Source of the DNA: an uncultured Lachnospiraceae bacterium
Lineage (GTDB): Bacteria > Bacillota > Clostridia > Lachnospirales > Lachnospiraceae
Direction: 5' to 3'
Length of the DNA: 61,686 bases
Assembly (NCBI GenBank): GCA_944377385.1
Contig: CALWET010000039.1
Location: 1 to 61,686 of the forward strand
Shown: positions 33,222 through 42,377 of the stretch, in pieces
Position numbering within the stretch: position 1 is the stretch's first letter
Layout of the letters: each line of letters starts with the position of its first letter
The notes under the pieces: model-generated
Seen by the model: the letters and a program-made list of their open reading frames with translations, nothing else
Told to the model about the DNA's origin: nothing
The model's database searches: none
Made by a program: the position numbers and the translations under genes

Positions 33222-33749
33222 ATGTCTTACAGGATCGAGACACTTATCACAAGGGATGAGCTTGCAGAAGGCATCAAAAGAGTAGCGGATGAGATCAACA
33301 GGGATTACAAAGGTCGCTCAGTGCATCTGATATGCATAATAAAGGGCGGAGTATTTTTCATGACAGAGCTGTCAAAGTATCTGGACATGGATGTGACCAT
33401 GGACTTTATGGCTGTATCCAGCTATGGATCCGACACTGTTTCTTCAGGGGTCGTAAAGATCATCAAGGATCTGGATGAGCCCATAGAAGGCAGGGATGTG
33501 ATCATAGTGGAGGATATCATAGATACGGGCTATACCATGGAATATCTCATGGAGCTGCTGAGGGACAGAAAGCCCGCATCCCTGAAGCTCTGTGCCATGC
33601 TTGACAAGCCGAGCCGCAGAGTTACGGACATAAAGCCTGATTATCTTGGATTTACGATAGAGGACAAATTTGTAGTTGGCTTTGGCCTGGACTATGATCA
33701 GAAATACAGAAATCTGAATTATATAGGAGCAGTAATATTTGATGAATAA
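33222..33749 (+). CDS. hpt: Hypoxanthine phosphoribosyltransferase
   Basis: A 175-residue protein starting at ATG 33222, one base after the tilS stop, with GGGAGGG upstream. IIVEDIIDTGYTMEYL is the PRPP-binding motif, LICIIKGGVFFMTEL the loop I motif. GFGLDYDQKYRNLNYIG at the end is the conserved purine-binding C-terminus. It salvages hypoxanthine and guanine. Confidence 0.95.
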   Translation: MSYRIETLITRDELAEGIKRVADEINRDYKGRSVHLICIIKGGVFFMTELSKYLDMDVTMDFMAVSSYGSDTVSSGVVKIIKDLDEPIEGRDVIIVEDIIDTGYTMEYLMELLRDRKPASLKLCAMLDKPSRRVTDIKPDYLGFTIEDKFVVGFGLDYDQKYRNLNYIGAVIFDE

Positions 33750-35583
33750 TAAGAGGCCCCAGAACATAAAGATACCCTGGTTTTTTATCATATTGCTGGC
33801 GGGCATGATCATACTCCTTTTGGTCCCCTTCAGGGTCATGTCCGAAAGACTCACTGCAAATGAGCTCAGACAGGTGCTTGACAGACCGGAGGAGATAAGT
33901 CAGGCTGCAATAGAGCTTAGTCAGGAGGGTATGGCGGCAGAGCTGATACTGGAGCTTTCAGATGGAAGGTCAGTAAAGGCCACCGTCCCTGATGCCATGG
34001 AGGTCATGGACAGGCTGGATCAGACCGGTGTCGATTATATGATCAGCGGTATGGCAGAGACCTCCTTCTTTGACAGCTTTCCCATGGTACTGATGGCCAT
34101 AATCACGTTTTTCTTCATCTTCATGCTGATGGGGGCCCGCAGCGGTGCCGGTGGCATGAACCAGCGGATGGCCAATTTCGGTAAAAGCCGGGCCAGACTC
34201 AGCACCGAAGGGAATGTCAAGTTTTCAGATGTGGCAGGCATGGAGGAGGAAAAAAAAGAGCTGAAGGAGGTAGTGGAATTCCTTCGGCATCCTCTCAGAT
34301 TCAGCACCATGGGAGCCAGGATACCCAAGGGCATTATATTGGTGGGATCCCCGGGAACGGGAAAAACACTGCTTGCCAAGGCTGTGGCAGGAGAGGCAGG
34401 AGTTCCCTTTTACAGCATTTCTGGCTCGGATTTCGTGGAGATGTATGTGGGAGTGGGCGCTGCCAGAGTCAGGGATCTTTTTGAAGAGGCAAAAAGGACC
34501 AGCCCATGTATAGTATTCATTGATGAGATAGATGCCGTGGCACGGCGCAGGGGTACAGGACTTGGAGGCTCACATGATGAAAGGGAGCAGACCCTGAATC
34601 AGCTTTTAGTGGAGATGGACGGCTTTGCCCAGAACCAGGGGATCATAGTCATGGCAGCCACAAACAGGGTAGACATACTTGATCCTGCCATCATGAGGCC
34701 GGGGAGGTTTGACCGCAAGGTGACCGTAGGCAGGCCGGATGTCAGAGCCAGAAAGCAGATACTTGAGCTTCATGCCAGAAACAAGAGGCTTTCAGAGGAT
34801 GTGGATCTGGAGCGCCTTTCCAGGACCACTGCAGGATTTACCGGAGCTGACCTTGAAAACCTGCTCAACGAAGCTGCCATAGAAGCGACGATAGACGGAC
34901 GCGAGGCCATCAGCAGCAATGATATCGAGGAGGCCTTCATAAAGACGGGTATCGGCACAGAAAAGAGATCCCGGGTCATATCAGAAAGGGACAGGCGTAT
35001 CACCGCCTATCATGAGACCGGACATGCCATACTTTTCCATGAGCTTGAGGATGTAGGGCCCGTACACATAATAAGCATAATCCCTACAGGGGAGGGTGCT
35101 GCCGGCTATACCATGCCCGTGCCTGAAAAGGACGACATGCATGTCACAAGGACGCAGCTGATACATATGATGATGGCGGCCCTGGGCGGCCGTATAGCTG
35201 AGGAGCTTGTGTTCAATGATATAACTACTGGTGCCTCCCAGGATATAAAGCAGGTCACAAAGATAGCCAGGGCCATGGTCATGCAGTATGGAATGAGTGA
35301 CAAGGTGGGAATGATCAATTACGAGGAAAATGGGGATGATGTATTCCTTGGCTATGACATAGCCCACAACAAGACCTACAGTGACAAGATGCTCAGCATA
35401 ATCGACGACGAGGTCCGTTCTCTGGTGGACAGCTGCTATGCCGACGCAAAGGCTATCATAATCAGACACAGGGATGTGTTGGAAAAAAGCTGTGCTCTCC
35501 TCATGGAAAAGGAAAAGCTTACCGGAGAGGAATTTGATGCGCTTTTCATTTCAGCATGCTCAGGGGAAAATGCGTCAGAATAA
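33742..35583 (+). CDS. ftsH: ATP-dependent zinc metalloprotease FtsH
   Basis: A 613-residue membrane protease whose ATG (33742) overlaps hpt by eight bases. Two transmembrane helices ([20 protein letters not shown] and [17 protein letters not shown]) flank a small outside domain. The AAA module has Walker A GSPGTGKT (the usual second residue is Pro), Walker [11 protein letters not shown], and the pore loop [17 protein letters not shown]. The protease site is [12 protein letters not shown] (HExxH with Thr instead of the usual Ala), with a downstream Asp in the TTGASQDI region. It degrades membrane and some cytosolic proteins. Confidence 0.95.
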   Translation: MNNKRPQNIKIPWFFIILLAGMIILLLVPFRVMSERLTANELRQVLDRPEEISQAAIELSQEGMAAELILELSDGRSVKATVPDAMEVMDRLDQTGVDYMISGMAETSFFDSFPMVLMAIITFFFIFMLMGARSGAGGMNQRMANFGKSRARLSTEGNVKFSDVAGMEEEKKELKEVVEFLRHPLRFSTMGARIPKGIILVGSPGTGKTLLAKAVAGEAGVPFYSISGSDFVEMYVGVGAARVRDLFEEAKRTSPCIVFIDEIDAVARRRGTGLGGSHDEREQTLNQLLVEMDGFAQNQGIIVMAATNRVDILDPAIMRPGRFDRKVTVGRPDVRARKQILELHARNKRLSEDVDLERLSRTTAGFTGADLENLLNEAAIEATIDGREAISSNDIEEAFIKTGIGTEKRSRVISERDRRITAYHETGHAILFHELEDVGPVHIISIIPTGEGAAGYTMPVPEKDDMHVTRTQLIHMMMAALGGRIAEELVFNDITTGASQDIKQVTKIARAMVMQYGMSDKVGMINYEENGDDVFLGYDIAHNKTYSDKMLSIIDDEVRSLVDSCYADAKAIIIRHRDVLEKSCALLMEKEKLTGEEFDALFISACSGENASE

Positions 35584-35691
35584 GCTATGTATGGCTCAAA
35601 GGCCTTTTTGTTGGGATTGCATAAAAGCAAAATAAAGTTAAAAAAAATTCTGTTAAGTTTGTAAGATGACATAAAAAAGGCTCTTTGCTAT

Positions 35692-35805
35692 TATAATAGA
35701 CGTAACCCCCAATACATTATATATAGTTTTGCTACACCCCATAAAAAACGAAATACCTTCTCCTGAAAGCTCCGACTACCCCGTCGGAGCTTTCTACTTT
35801 TTATG
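35692..35805 (+). ncRNA. Possible small RNA between ftsH and the GH13 gene
   Basis: A TATAAT at 35692-35697, with a poor -35 (TGACAT, 19-base spacer), is followed about 65 bases later by a strong terminator at 35765. No open frame with a ribosome site lies between. Either a short RNA of about 100 bases is made, or the stem just ends the ftsH transcript. Confidence 0.3.
35765..35800 (+). terminator. Strong terminator
   Basis: A perfect 12-bp stem, GAAAGCTCCGAC with GTCGGAGCTTTC, and a six-base loop, followed by a T-rich run. It closes the tilS-hpt-ftsH unit or a short RNA. Confidence 0.85.
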
Positions 35806-35810
35806 GTATA

Positions 35811-35819
35811 TGATATAAT
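35811..35819 (+). promoter_or_regulatory. Extended -10 for the GH13 gene
   Basis: TGATATAAT (35811-35819) is an extended -10 box. The matching -35 (TTTCTA) is weak and lies within the terminator arm. The start codon is 32 bases downstream. Confidence 0.55.
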
Positions 35820-35851
35820 TTTACCATATTGATCTAAAAGGACAGGAGTAT

Positions 35852-37906
35852 ATGGAGCACAGCGGAATAATTAAAGAGGCCTTGTTTTCAGACGGAACTG
35901 AAAGCTATGTACAGCCTCCGGAATTTGACGCAGGAGACATAGTGCGTGTAAGATTCCGTACTCTGAAGGACAATGTGGACAGTGTACTGTTTATCACTGT
36001 AGAAGGAGAAGCTGACCGGGAGGCGGAAATGCAGAAGGTCGCTTCGGATAAGCTGTTTGATTATTATGAGATAGAGATAAAGACAAGGGATGATCCGATC
36101 CAGTATTATTTTGAGATACTAAAGGGTGAGGATAAATGCCTTTATACAAGGCTTGGAGCTGACGGTGCAGTGGGAAGCAGGTTTTATTTTAAGCTCGTGC
36201 CCGGCTTTCATGTGCCTAAATGGCTGAAAGGCTGCGTCATATATCAGATATTTGTGGACCGTTTTTATAACGGAGATTTCGATAATGATGTCAGGAACGG
36301 TGAATACAGATACCTTGACAGCCAGTCGGAGCAGGTAAAGGACTGGGATGCACCTCTTGAGGAGCTGGATGTGGGACGGTTTTACGGCGGCGATCTGATC
36401 GGAGTTGAGTACAAGCTGCCCTATCTGAAGGAGCTGGGAGTAGAGGCCATTTATTTCAATCCCCTGTTTGTAAGTCCCTCAAATCATAAATATGATACCC
36501 AGGACTATGAACATATCGATCCGCATTATGCTGCCATGGCAAAGGATGGAGATTACAGGAAAAGATCTGCTGATCCCGATAATCTGAGCTCGGCGGATGC
36601 CTATTTTTCGACCTTTGTGAAAAAATGCCATGATATGGGCATCAGGGTCATAATGGATGGAGTCTTCAATCACTGCGGCTCCTTCAATAAAATGATGGAT
36701 GCCGAGGGCATATATAAAGATATGCCCGGCTACGAGATCGGAGCCTTTCATTCAAGGGACAGCATATATCATGACTATTTCAGCTTTGAGGATGACAGTC
36801 CCAAGGCCTGGCCTGGAAACAGGACCTATGAGAAATGGTGGAAGAATGACACTCTGCCAAAGCTGAATTATGAGGGCTCTGAGGAGCTTATGCGCTACAT
36901 CCTTGGCATAGCGGAAAAATGGGTCAGCCCTCCTTATGATACAGATGGCTGGAGGCTTGATGTGGCTGCGGATCTTGGACACAGCGAGGAGTTCAATCAC
37001 AGCTTCTGGAAGCTGTTCAGGAGCAGAGTCAAAGCCGTAAAGCCTGAGGCAGTTATATTTGCAGAGCATTATGGGGATCCTTCGGCATGGCTTAAAGGAG
37101 ACGAGTGGGATACGGTCATGAACTATGAAGCCTTTATGGAGCCCGTGACCTGGTTCCTTACCGGCATGGAAAAGCACAGTGACTGGAAAAAACCTGAGCT
37201 GTGCGGAGACGGCAAGGCCTTTTTCAACACCATGAGATATGCCTGGTGCAATATGCAGTATCCTTCCATCATGGCGGCCATGAATGAGCTCAGCAATCAT
37301 GACCATTCCCGCTTTCTGACCAGGACGAACAAGACCATAGGCAGACTTGCGCAAAGCGGAGCAAGCGCTGCTGAGGAAGGTCTGAATTTTGGCATATTCA
37401 GTGCTGCTGTAGTCATACAGATGACCTGGCCTGGAGCTCCTACCATATATTATGGAGACGAGGCCGGGGTATGCGGATGGACGGACCCGGATTCCAGAAG
37501 GCCCTATCCCTGGGGCAGGGAAAATCATCATGTGCTGGATTTTCATACCTATATGATCTCCATACATAAGCATGACGTGTTCAGATACGGTTCCTTCAAG
37601 GAGCTGTATGCCGAGGGGCCTTTCATAGCCTATGGACGTATGTATAAGGAGCATATAGCCGTCATAACCGTAAATGCAGGAGATGGATATATGGAGGCAG
37701 ACATACCCGTGTGGGAGCTTGGAGTTACTGACGATATGACTCTGACCAGGGTGGCTGCCACAAATCAGGAAAAGTATAATGTGGGCTATCATCACAGAGG
37801 CTCTAAAAACGGATATCTTCATTGCCGTATGATGCCCTACTCTTCCAAAATATATATAAACTGGGCTGTGGATGAGCATAATGTGACTTGGGTGGACAGG
37901 TACTAA
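35852..37906 (+). CDS. GH13 alpha-glucan hydrolase (neopullulanase/maltogenic amylase type)
   Basis: A 684-residue cytoplasmic enzyme. An N-terminal beta domain (1-125) precedes the catalytic barrel, as in the GH13_20 group. Conserved regions: IMDGVFNHCG (region I), GWRLDVAADL with the nucleophile Asp (II), IFAEHYGD with the acid Glu (III), LSNHDHSRF (IV). WLKGCVIYQIFVDRFYNGD opens the barrel. It cuts alpha-1,4 and possibly alpha-1,6 links in maltodextrins, which suits use of the glycogen made through GlgC/GlgD. It has no signal peptide. Confidence 0.9.
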   Translation: MEHSGIIKEALFSDGTESYVQPPEFDAGDIVRVRFRTLKDNVDSVLFITVEGEADREAEMQKVASDKLFDYYEIEIKTRDDPIQYYFEILKGEDKCLYTRLGADGAVGSRFYFKLVPGFHVPKWLKGCVIYQIFVDRFYNGDFDNDVRNGEYRYLDSQSEQVKDWDAPLEELDVGRFYGGDLIGVEYKLPYLKELGVEAIYFNPLFVSPSNHKYDTQDYEHIDPHYAAMAKDGDYRKRSADPDNLSSADAYFSTFVKKCHDMGIRVIMDGVFNHCGSFNKMMDAEGIYKDMPGYEIGAFHSRDSIYHDYFSFEDDSPKAWPGNRTYEKWWKNDTLPKLNYEGSEELMRYILGIAEKWVSPPYDTDGWRLDVAADLGHSEEFNHSFWKLFRSRVKAVKPEAVIFAEHYGDPSAWLKGDEWDTVMNYEAFMEPVTWFLTGMEKHSDWKKPELCGDGKAFFNTMRYAWCNMQYPSIMAAMNELSNHDHSRFLTRTNKTIGRLAQSGASAAEEGLNFGIFSAAVVIQMTWPGAPTIYYGDEAGVCGWTDPDSRRPYPWGRENHHVLDFHTYMISIHKHDVFRYGSFKELYAEGPFIAYGRMYKEHIAVITVNAGDGYMEADIPVWELGVTDDMTLTRVAATNQEKYNVGYHHRGSKNGYLHCRMMPYSSKIYINWAVDEHNVTWVDRY

Positions 37907-37987
37907 AAATTAGTTAAACAATGTTTTGGGGCCAGGAGCCCTGTGCGATTTTAAGAAAAGGAGAAACTTGGAAAAGTAAGATATAAA

Positions 37988-38605
37988 ATGAAATTGAATA
38001 AGGATATCATCAGAAGGATCTTTTTTATGCTGCTGGGAGCGGCCATCTGTACCTTTGGTATACATAACATACACCAGAGGGTAGGCATAACCGAAGGAGG
38101 AGCCATTGGACTTGTGCTCCTGATGAACAAATGGTTTTCCATATCCCCGGCATATATGACACCGCTTGTGGATTTTCTTTGCTATGCCATGGCATTTAAG
38201 TTCCTTGGCGGATCATTTATAATCTGGTCAGTGATATCTACCCTCAGTGTTTCTTTCTTCTATAAGGTATGGGAGTTTTTCCCTTACATGCTTCCGGATC
38301 TTTCCGGTGCTCCCCTGCTGGCAGCTATTTTCGGCGGAATGTTCGTGGGTATTGGAGTAGGGATCATAGTGAGGATGGGAGGCTCCAGCGGAGGAGATGA
38401 TGCTTTGGCACTTACCATCTCACATGTATCCGGATGGAGGCTTTCAAGATCATACCTTGTGACAGACATAACGGTACTGTTGTTGTCTTTGAGCTACATC
38501 CCGGTGAAAAGGATAGTATTTTCGCTGGTGACGGTATGCATATCCTCCTTCCTTATTGAGAGATTTCAGTACGGAAGCAAGGCTTTACCGGAAAATATTC
38601 AATAA
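37988..38605 (+). CDS. YitT family membrane protein
   Basis: A 205-residue protein with five to six membrane helices. RIFFMLLGAAICTFGIHNI, GITEGGAIGLVLLMNKWF and VRMGGSSGGDDALALTIS fit the YitT (DUF161) repeat. The usual C-terminal DUF2179 domain is missing, so it is a short form. The family is widespread in Firmicutes without an agreed function. The ATG lacks a good ribosome site at the right distance; AAAGGAG lies 25 bases upstream. Confidence 0.75.
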   Translation: MKLNKDIIRRIFFMLLGAAICTFGIHNIHQRVGITEGGAIGLVLLMNKWFSISPAYMTPLVDFLCYAMAFKFLGGSFIIWSVISTLSVSFFYKVWEFFPYMLPDLSGAPLLAAIFGGMFVGIGVGIIVRMGGSSGGDDALALTISHVSGWRLSRSYLVTDITVLLLSLSYIPVKRIVFSLVTVCISSFLIERFQYGSKALPENIQ

Positions 38606-38612
38606 AAATATG

Positions 38613-38651
38613 GGCTTATTTTCTACATGTAGAAAATAAGCCTGTTTTTTT
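38613..38651 (+). terminator. Terminator after the YitT gene
   Basis: A perfect 15-bp palindrome (GGCTTATTTTCTACA and its complement) is followed by TG and seven T. The next 210 bases before the Tad cluster are AT-rich with no recognised promoter or gene. Confidence 0.85.
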
Positions 38652-38863
38652 GGCAAAAATCACGAATAGTTTTGACTTGACTAATCCCTTATAAGCCCTT
38701 AAAATTCTAAACACGACACAAAAAACATCTGTCGCTTCAAAAAACATTTCTATAAAATTCAAGGATTTTCCATAATATCATATCGGAAAAGTCGCATCAT
38801 AATATCAAACGATTTCAAACACCGTCCATGTATTTTTCGATCCATTCAATTCGAGGAGTCCCT

Positions 38864-39370
38864 ATGAGTGATGTATTTATTTTTTTTAGAAAGATCGTAT
38901 TGTGTACCTGTCTTTTTTGCGGAGGGATCAGTGACATGTACAGGCTCAGGGTGGGAAATAGTTGCATAGCCTGCTCCTTCCTGGCTATCAGCCTTGGCAT
39001 GATCATTTTTCATGAAGACCTGCTTTTGTCCATGGCAGGGGCAGCGCTGCTGATACTTTTTTTGTTTCCGACATATAAAAATGGCCTGCTTGGTGCAGCT
39101 GATATAAAGCTGTTTGCTCTTGTTATATTTGCTTTTCCATCATTTTATGGACTTGAGATACTGTTTTTATCACTGCTTTATGGACTGATATTTATTATTT
39201 CGCTACGCCTGTCTTTTTATATACAGGGCTTTAGGGAACGTTACACAGGATCTGATCTGCGGGCCCGGGGAGGCCTGTGGAAGCGTTGGGTAAACGGTCC
39301 GCTGCTTAAAAGCAGGATACCCCTGGCTCCGTTTTTACTTTTTGGCTCATTGACAAGATTTATTTTTTAA
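38864..39370 (+). CDS. tadV: Prepilin peptidase (A24A, TadV/CpaA), first copy
   Basis: A 168-residue membrane protein starting at ATG 38864 behind GAGGAG. The two catalytic aspartates are in GGISDMYRLRV and LGAADIKLFAL, matching the A24 pattern (D..., GxxD). It has six hydrophobic helices and no N-methylation domain, as in TadV/CpaA. It would process the Flp prepilin encoded at 43662. It opens the Tad cluster. Confidence 0.8.
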   Translation: MSDVFIFFRKIVLCTCLFCGGISDMYRLRVGNSCIACSFLAISLGMIIFHEDLLLSMAGAALLILFLFPTYKNGLLGAADIKLFALVIFAFPSFYGLEILFLSLLYGLIFIISLRLSFYIQGFRERYTGSDLRARGGLWKRWVNGPLLKSRIPLAPFLLFGSLTRFIF

Positions 39371-39384
39371 AGGGAGGGTGTCCT

Positions 39385-40428
39385 ATGGAAAAGATCATGG
39401 CCGTGCTTACAGGAGAGAGGGCCTATGGAGAACGACTTTGCGCATACGCAAATTATAAGAGAGGCATGCCGTTTACGGCCGTATCCTTTGATTCGGGACA
39501 TGCCTATGAAAATTTTGCAAGCAAGCATCGTATAGGTGTGCTGCTGACGGACGGACATGTAGAGAAAAAGTATTCTGGCTTCAGGGAAAAGCTGCAGGAC
39601 AGAGAGGATATGATCATAGGGCTTCTCGACGAGACGGATGAGGACAGTATTTTCAACTACAGCGAGGCGCCTGCCTTTGATACCTATGCGTTGATACCAA
39701 AGTACCAGTCTGCCGAAAAGATCATGCGCAGCGTCATGAGCTGCTGCAGCAGCTTTGGAGTGCATATCTGCAGAGAAACTGCGGGCAGCGGATGCTATGT
39801 TGCAGGAGTATATTCTCCCTCCGGCAGGAGCCTGAAGGCGGCATATTCGATGGCGCTTGCCAAGGCGCTTGGATCCATGAAGCGCACCCTTTTTATCAGC
39901 TTTGAGGAGTTTTCCGGGTTTTCAAGGATCACTGGAGAATGCTATGGCGGAGGATTGTCAGATGCCATGCTGGCCCATAAAAAGGGATGTCTGGACAGTG
40001 AGCGCATAGGATCCCTTATATATACCTACTGCGGTATAGAGTACATCCCGCCCATCCAGTATGCCGAGGATATGAAGGGAATAAGCGGAGAGGAGCTTGC
40101 TCAGATGATAGGAGATATCTTGGAGCATGGCTCCTATGAGGCCATAGTGCTCGATCTTCCAGACAGCTTCAACATGGCTGAGGATATGATGGACATCTGC
40201 GATGAGATCTTCATGCCGGAAAATGATGATCAGGTATCGGCTGCCAGAACTGATGAATTCCTTGATTATCTTGCTGCATGTAAAAAGCTTCGCCTCAGAT
40301 CCAAGCTTTGCAGGTTCAAGATGAGGCCATATATGGACAGGATGCTTTCGGCCTCATATGTTGAGGACCTGATATTTGGCGAGCTGGGAGATCTGGCAAG
40401 GGAGCATGTAAGACATCTGAGGCAGTAA
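39385..40428 (+). CDS. tadZ: TadZ/CpaE-like ParA-type protein with degenerate P-loop
   Basis: A 347-residue protein with GGGAGGG before ATG 39385. An N-terminal receiver-like domain (1-125) leads to a ParA/MinD-like domain. The P-loop position reads VYSPSGRSLKAAYSMALAKAL, lacking the GKGG..KT residues, so ATP binding is doubtful. IVLDLPDSF is the deviant Walker B. TadZ localises the Tad machinery at the cell pole or assembly site. Position directly before tadA supports the call. Confidence 0.7.
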   Translation: MEKIMAVLTGERAYGERLCAYANYKRGMPFTAVSFDSGHAYENFASKHRIGVLLTDGHVEKKYSGFREKLQDREDMIIGLLDETDEDSIFNYSEAPAFDTYALIPKYQSAEKIMRSVMSCCSSFGVHICRETAGSGCYVAGVYSPSGRSLKAAYSMALAKALGSMKRTLFISFEEFSGFSRITGECYGGGLSDAMLAHKKGCLDSERIGSLIYTYCGIEYIPPIQYAEDMKGISGEELAQMIGDILEHGSYEAIVLDLPDSFNMAEDMMDICDEIFMPENDDQVSAARTDEFLDYLAACKKLRLRSKLCRFKMRPYMDRMLSASYVEDLIFGELGDLAREHVRHLRQ

Positions 40429-40430
40429 AA

Positions 40431-41657
40431 ATGACAGTATTTGAAAGAGCAGAAACCGAGATCAGAAGGCGGATAGCATCAAGGATAGACGGAGATGAGA
40501 TCATATCGGATCAAAAGCTTTACGAGCTGATAGATGAAGAGCTTTCAGGCTTATCGTCAGAGAGCTATATACCGCTTCAGAATAAAATAAGGCTTCGTGA
40601 GGGGCTTTTCAACGCCTTCAGAAGACTTGACATACTTCAGGAGCTCCTGGATGACAACAGTATCACGGAGATAATGATAAATGGCCCAAATGATATTTTT
40701 ATAGAAAGGAAAAACAGGATACAGCGTCTTGAAAGGGGCTTCCAGAGCAGAGAAAGACTTGAGGACATCATCCAGCATATAGTGAGCCGCATCAACAGGA
40801 CGGTAAATACATCCACTCCCATAGTGGATGCCATGCTCAGAGAGGATGGATCAAGAGTGCATATAGTTCTGCCTCCCATAGCCATCAACGGCCCCATAGT
40901 CACTATAAGAAAATTTCCAGAGCATATAGGCATGGAAAAGCTTATAAAAGGCGGGACCATATCTGCGGAGGCAGCACAGCTGCTTCACATGCTCGTGGCC
41001 TCAGGCTATAACATTTTTATATCCGGAGGCACATCCTCAGGCAAATCCACCTTTTTGAATGCCCTTTGTGAGTACATACCCAGGGAGGAAAGGGTCATCA
41101 CAATAGAGGATTCTGCCGAGCTTCAAATAAACGACATACCGAACCTGGTCAGGCTTGAGACCCGCAATAAAAACAGTGAAGGAGAAGGGGAGATCAGCAT
41201 GTCCATGCTTATAAAGGCGGCTCTTAGGATGAGGCCGGACAGGATTCTGATAGGTGAAGTCAGGGGAGCTGAGGCAGCAGACTTGCTTACCGCCGGGAAT
41301 ACGGGCCATGATGGTTTGCTCAGTACAGGACATGCCAATTCCACGGAGGATATGCTGAACAGGTTTGAGGCCATGGTACTTATGGGGATAGAGATCCCCA
41401 TAGATTCCATAAAAAGCCGCATAGCCTCAGCAATAGATGTATTTGTACATTTACAGCGTCTTCCTGACGGGAGGAGGATAGTCACAGAGATAACAGAGCT
41501 TGAGGGATTCAGAGAAGGGAGGATAAGGCTTAACAGTCTGTATCAGTATGATAAAGGAGAGGGCCGCCTTATTAAAAAAGGCAATATCAAAAGAACGGAA
41601 AAGCTCAGGATCCGCAGTCCAGGAGGGACTTACGGATTACAGCATCTACAGGCTTGA
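40431..41657 (+). CDS. tadA: TadA/CpaF secretion ATPase
   Basis: A 408-residue traffic ATPase two bases after tadZ. SITEIMINGPNDIFIERKN is the typical N-domain stretch, Walker A is GGTSSGKSTFLNAL, the Asp box lies in ITIEDSAELQI, Walker B is RPDRILIGEVRG, and the His box is GLLSTGHANS. It powers pilus assembly. The 3' end overlaps tadB by up to 110 bases depending on the tadB start. Confidence 0.92.
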   Translation: MTVFERAETEIRRRIASRIDGDEIISDQKLYELIDEELSGLSSESYIPLQNKIRLREGLFNAFRRLDILQELLDDNSITEIMINGPNDIFIERKNRIQRLERGFQSRERLEDIIQHIVSRINRTVNTSTPIVDAMLREDGSRVHIVLPPIAINGPIVTIRKFPEHIGMEKLIKGGTISAEAAQLLHMLVASGYNIFISGGTSSGKSTFLNALCEYIPREERVITIEDSAELQINDIPNLVRLETRNKNSEGEGEISMSMLIKAALRMRPDRILIGEVRGAEAADLLTAGNTGHDGLLSTGHANSTEDMLNRFEAMVLMGIEIPIDSIKSRIASAIDVFVHLQRLPDGRRIVTEITELEGFREGRIRLNSLYQYDKGEGRLIKKGNIKRTEKLRIRSPGGTYGLQHLQA

Positions 41658-42372
41658 TCTAAAAGAGAGATTCCTTTATGGACTTGAAGGGATACTGATA
41701 TCGGCAGTCGTAGCATACCTGTTTTACAGGAGCTTTTTGATCTTTTTGTTCCTGGCTGTCATACTTTCAATCCTTTTGCCGATGTATATGAAAAGGGAGC
41801 TGAAGAAAAAGAGGGATGAAAGGCTCAGCAGTGAATTTAAGGATGCCATAACGGCTCTTTCTGGATATATAAGTGCAGGCTTTTCCATAGAAAATGCCTT
41901 TATTGAGATCTACAGGGATGAGCTTAAAAACGATCATAGAAACCAGCTTATGCATAAGGAGCTGTCTGTCATAGTCAGCGGTCTCAGGATGAATATAAAC
42001 ATAGAAAGCCTGCTTATGGATCTTGCGAAAAGGAGCGGAAATGGAGACATAATAAGCTTTGCCCAGATAATGTCCATTGCAAAGAGGAGCGGAGGAGATA
42101 TGAAGGAGATAATAGATCGAACGGTCAATATCATCCGGGACAAAACTCAGGTCTCGGAGGAGATAAATACTCTTACCCGGGGCATCAGGCTGGAGCAGAA
42201 CGTGATGCTCGTGGTCCCATTTTTTATCATCTTTTATATTGATCTGAGCTCTCACAGCTTTCTTGCACCGCTCTATACAGGATATGCTGGACGTTGTGTC
42301 ATGACTGCAGCTCTGATAATGATCGCAGCTTCATGCTTTATTTCCAGAAGGATAACGGATATCGAGGTTTAA
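41548..42372 (+). CDS. tadB: TadB, inner-membrane platform protein
   Basis: An open frame from ATG 41548 encodes 274 residues, but that ATG has no ribosome site and lies 110 bases inside tadA. A strong AGGAGG at 41621-41626 stands five bases before an in-frame ACG (41632), from which a 246-residue protein TDYSIYRLDLKERF would start where TadB proteins usually begin. The body has two N-terminal membrane helices, a T2SF-F-like cytoplasmic domain (FSIENAFIEIYRDEL, FAQIMSIAKRSGGDMKEIID), and C-terminal helices. It anchors the pilus motor. Start is unsettled. Confidence 0.85.
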   Translation: MIKERAALLKKAISKERKSSGSAVQEGLTDYSIYRLDLKERFLYGLEGILISAVVAYLFYRSFLIFLFLAVILSILLPMYMKRELKKKRDERLSSEFKDAITALSGYISAGFSIENAFIEIYRDELKNDHRNQLMHKELSVIVSGLRMNINIESLLMDLAKRSGNGDIISFAQIMSIAKRSGGDMKEIIDRTVNIIRDKTQVSEEINTLTRGIRLEQNVMLVVPFFIIFYIDLSSHSFLAPLYTGYAGRCVMTAALIMIAASCFISRRITDIEV

Positions 42373-42377
42373 GAACA

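Noticed and set aside
36752..37879. Minus-strand open frame of 375 codons
   Set aside because: It is the complement of the GH13 catalytic domain and has no protein-like pattern.
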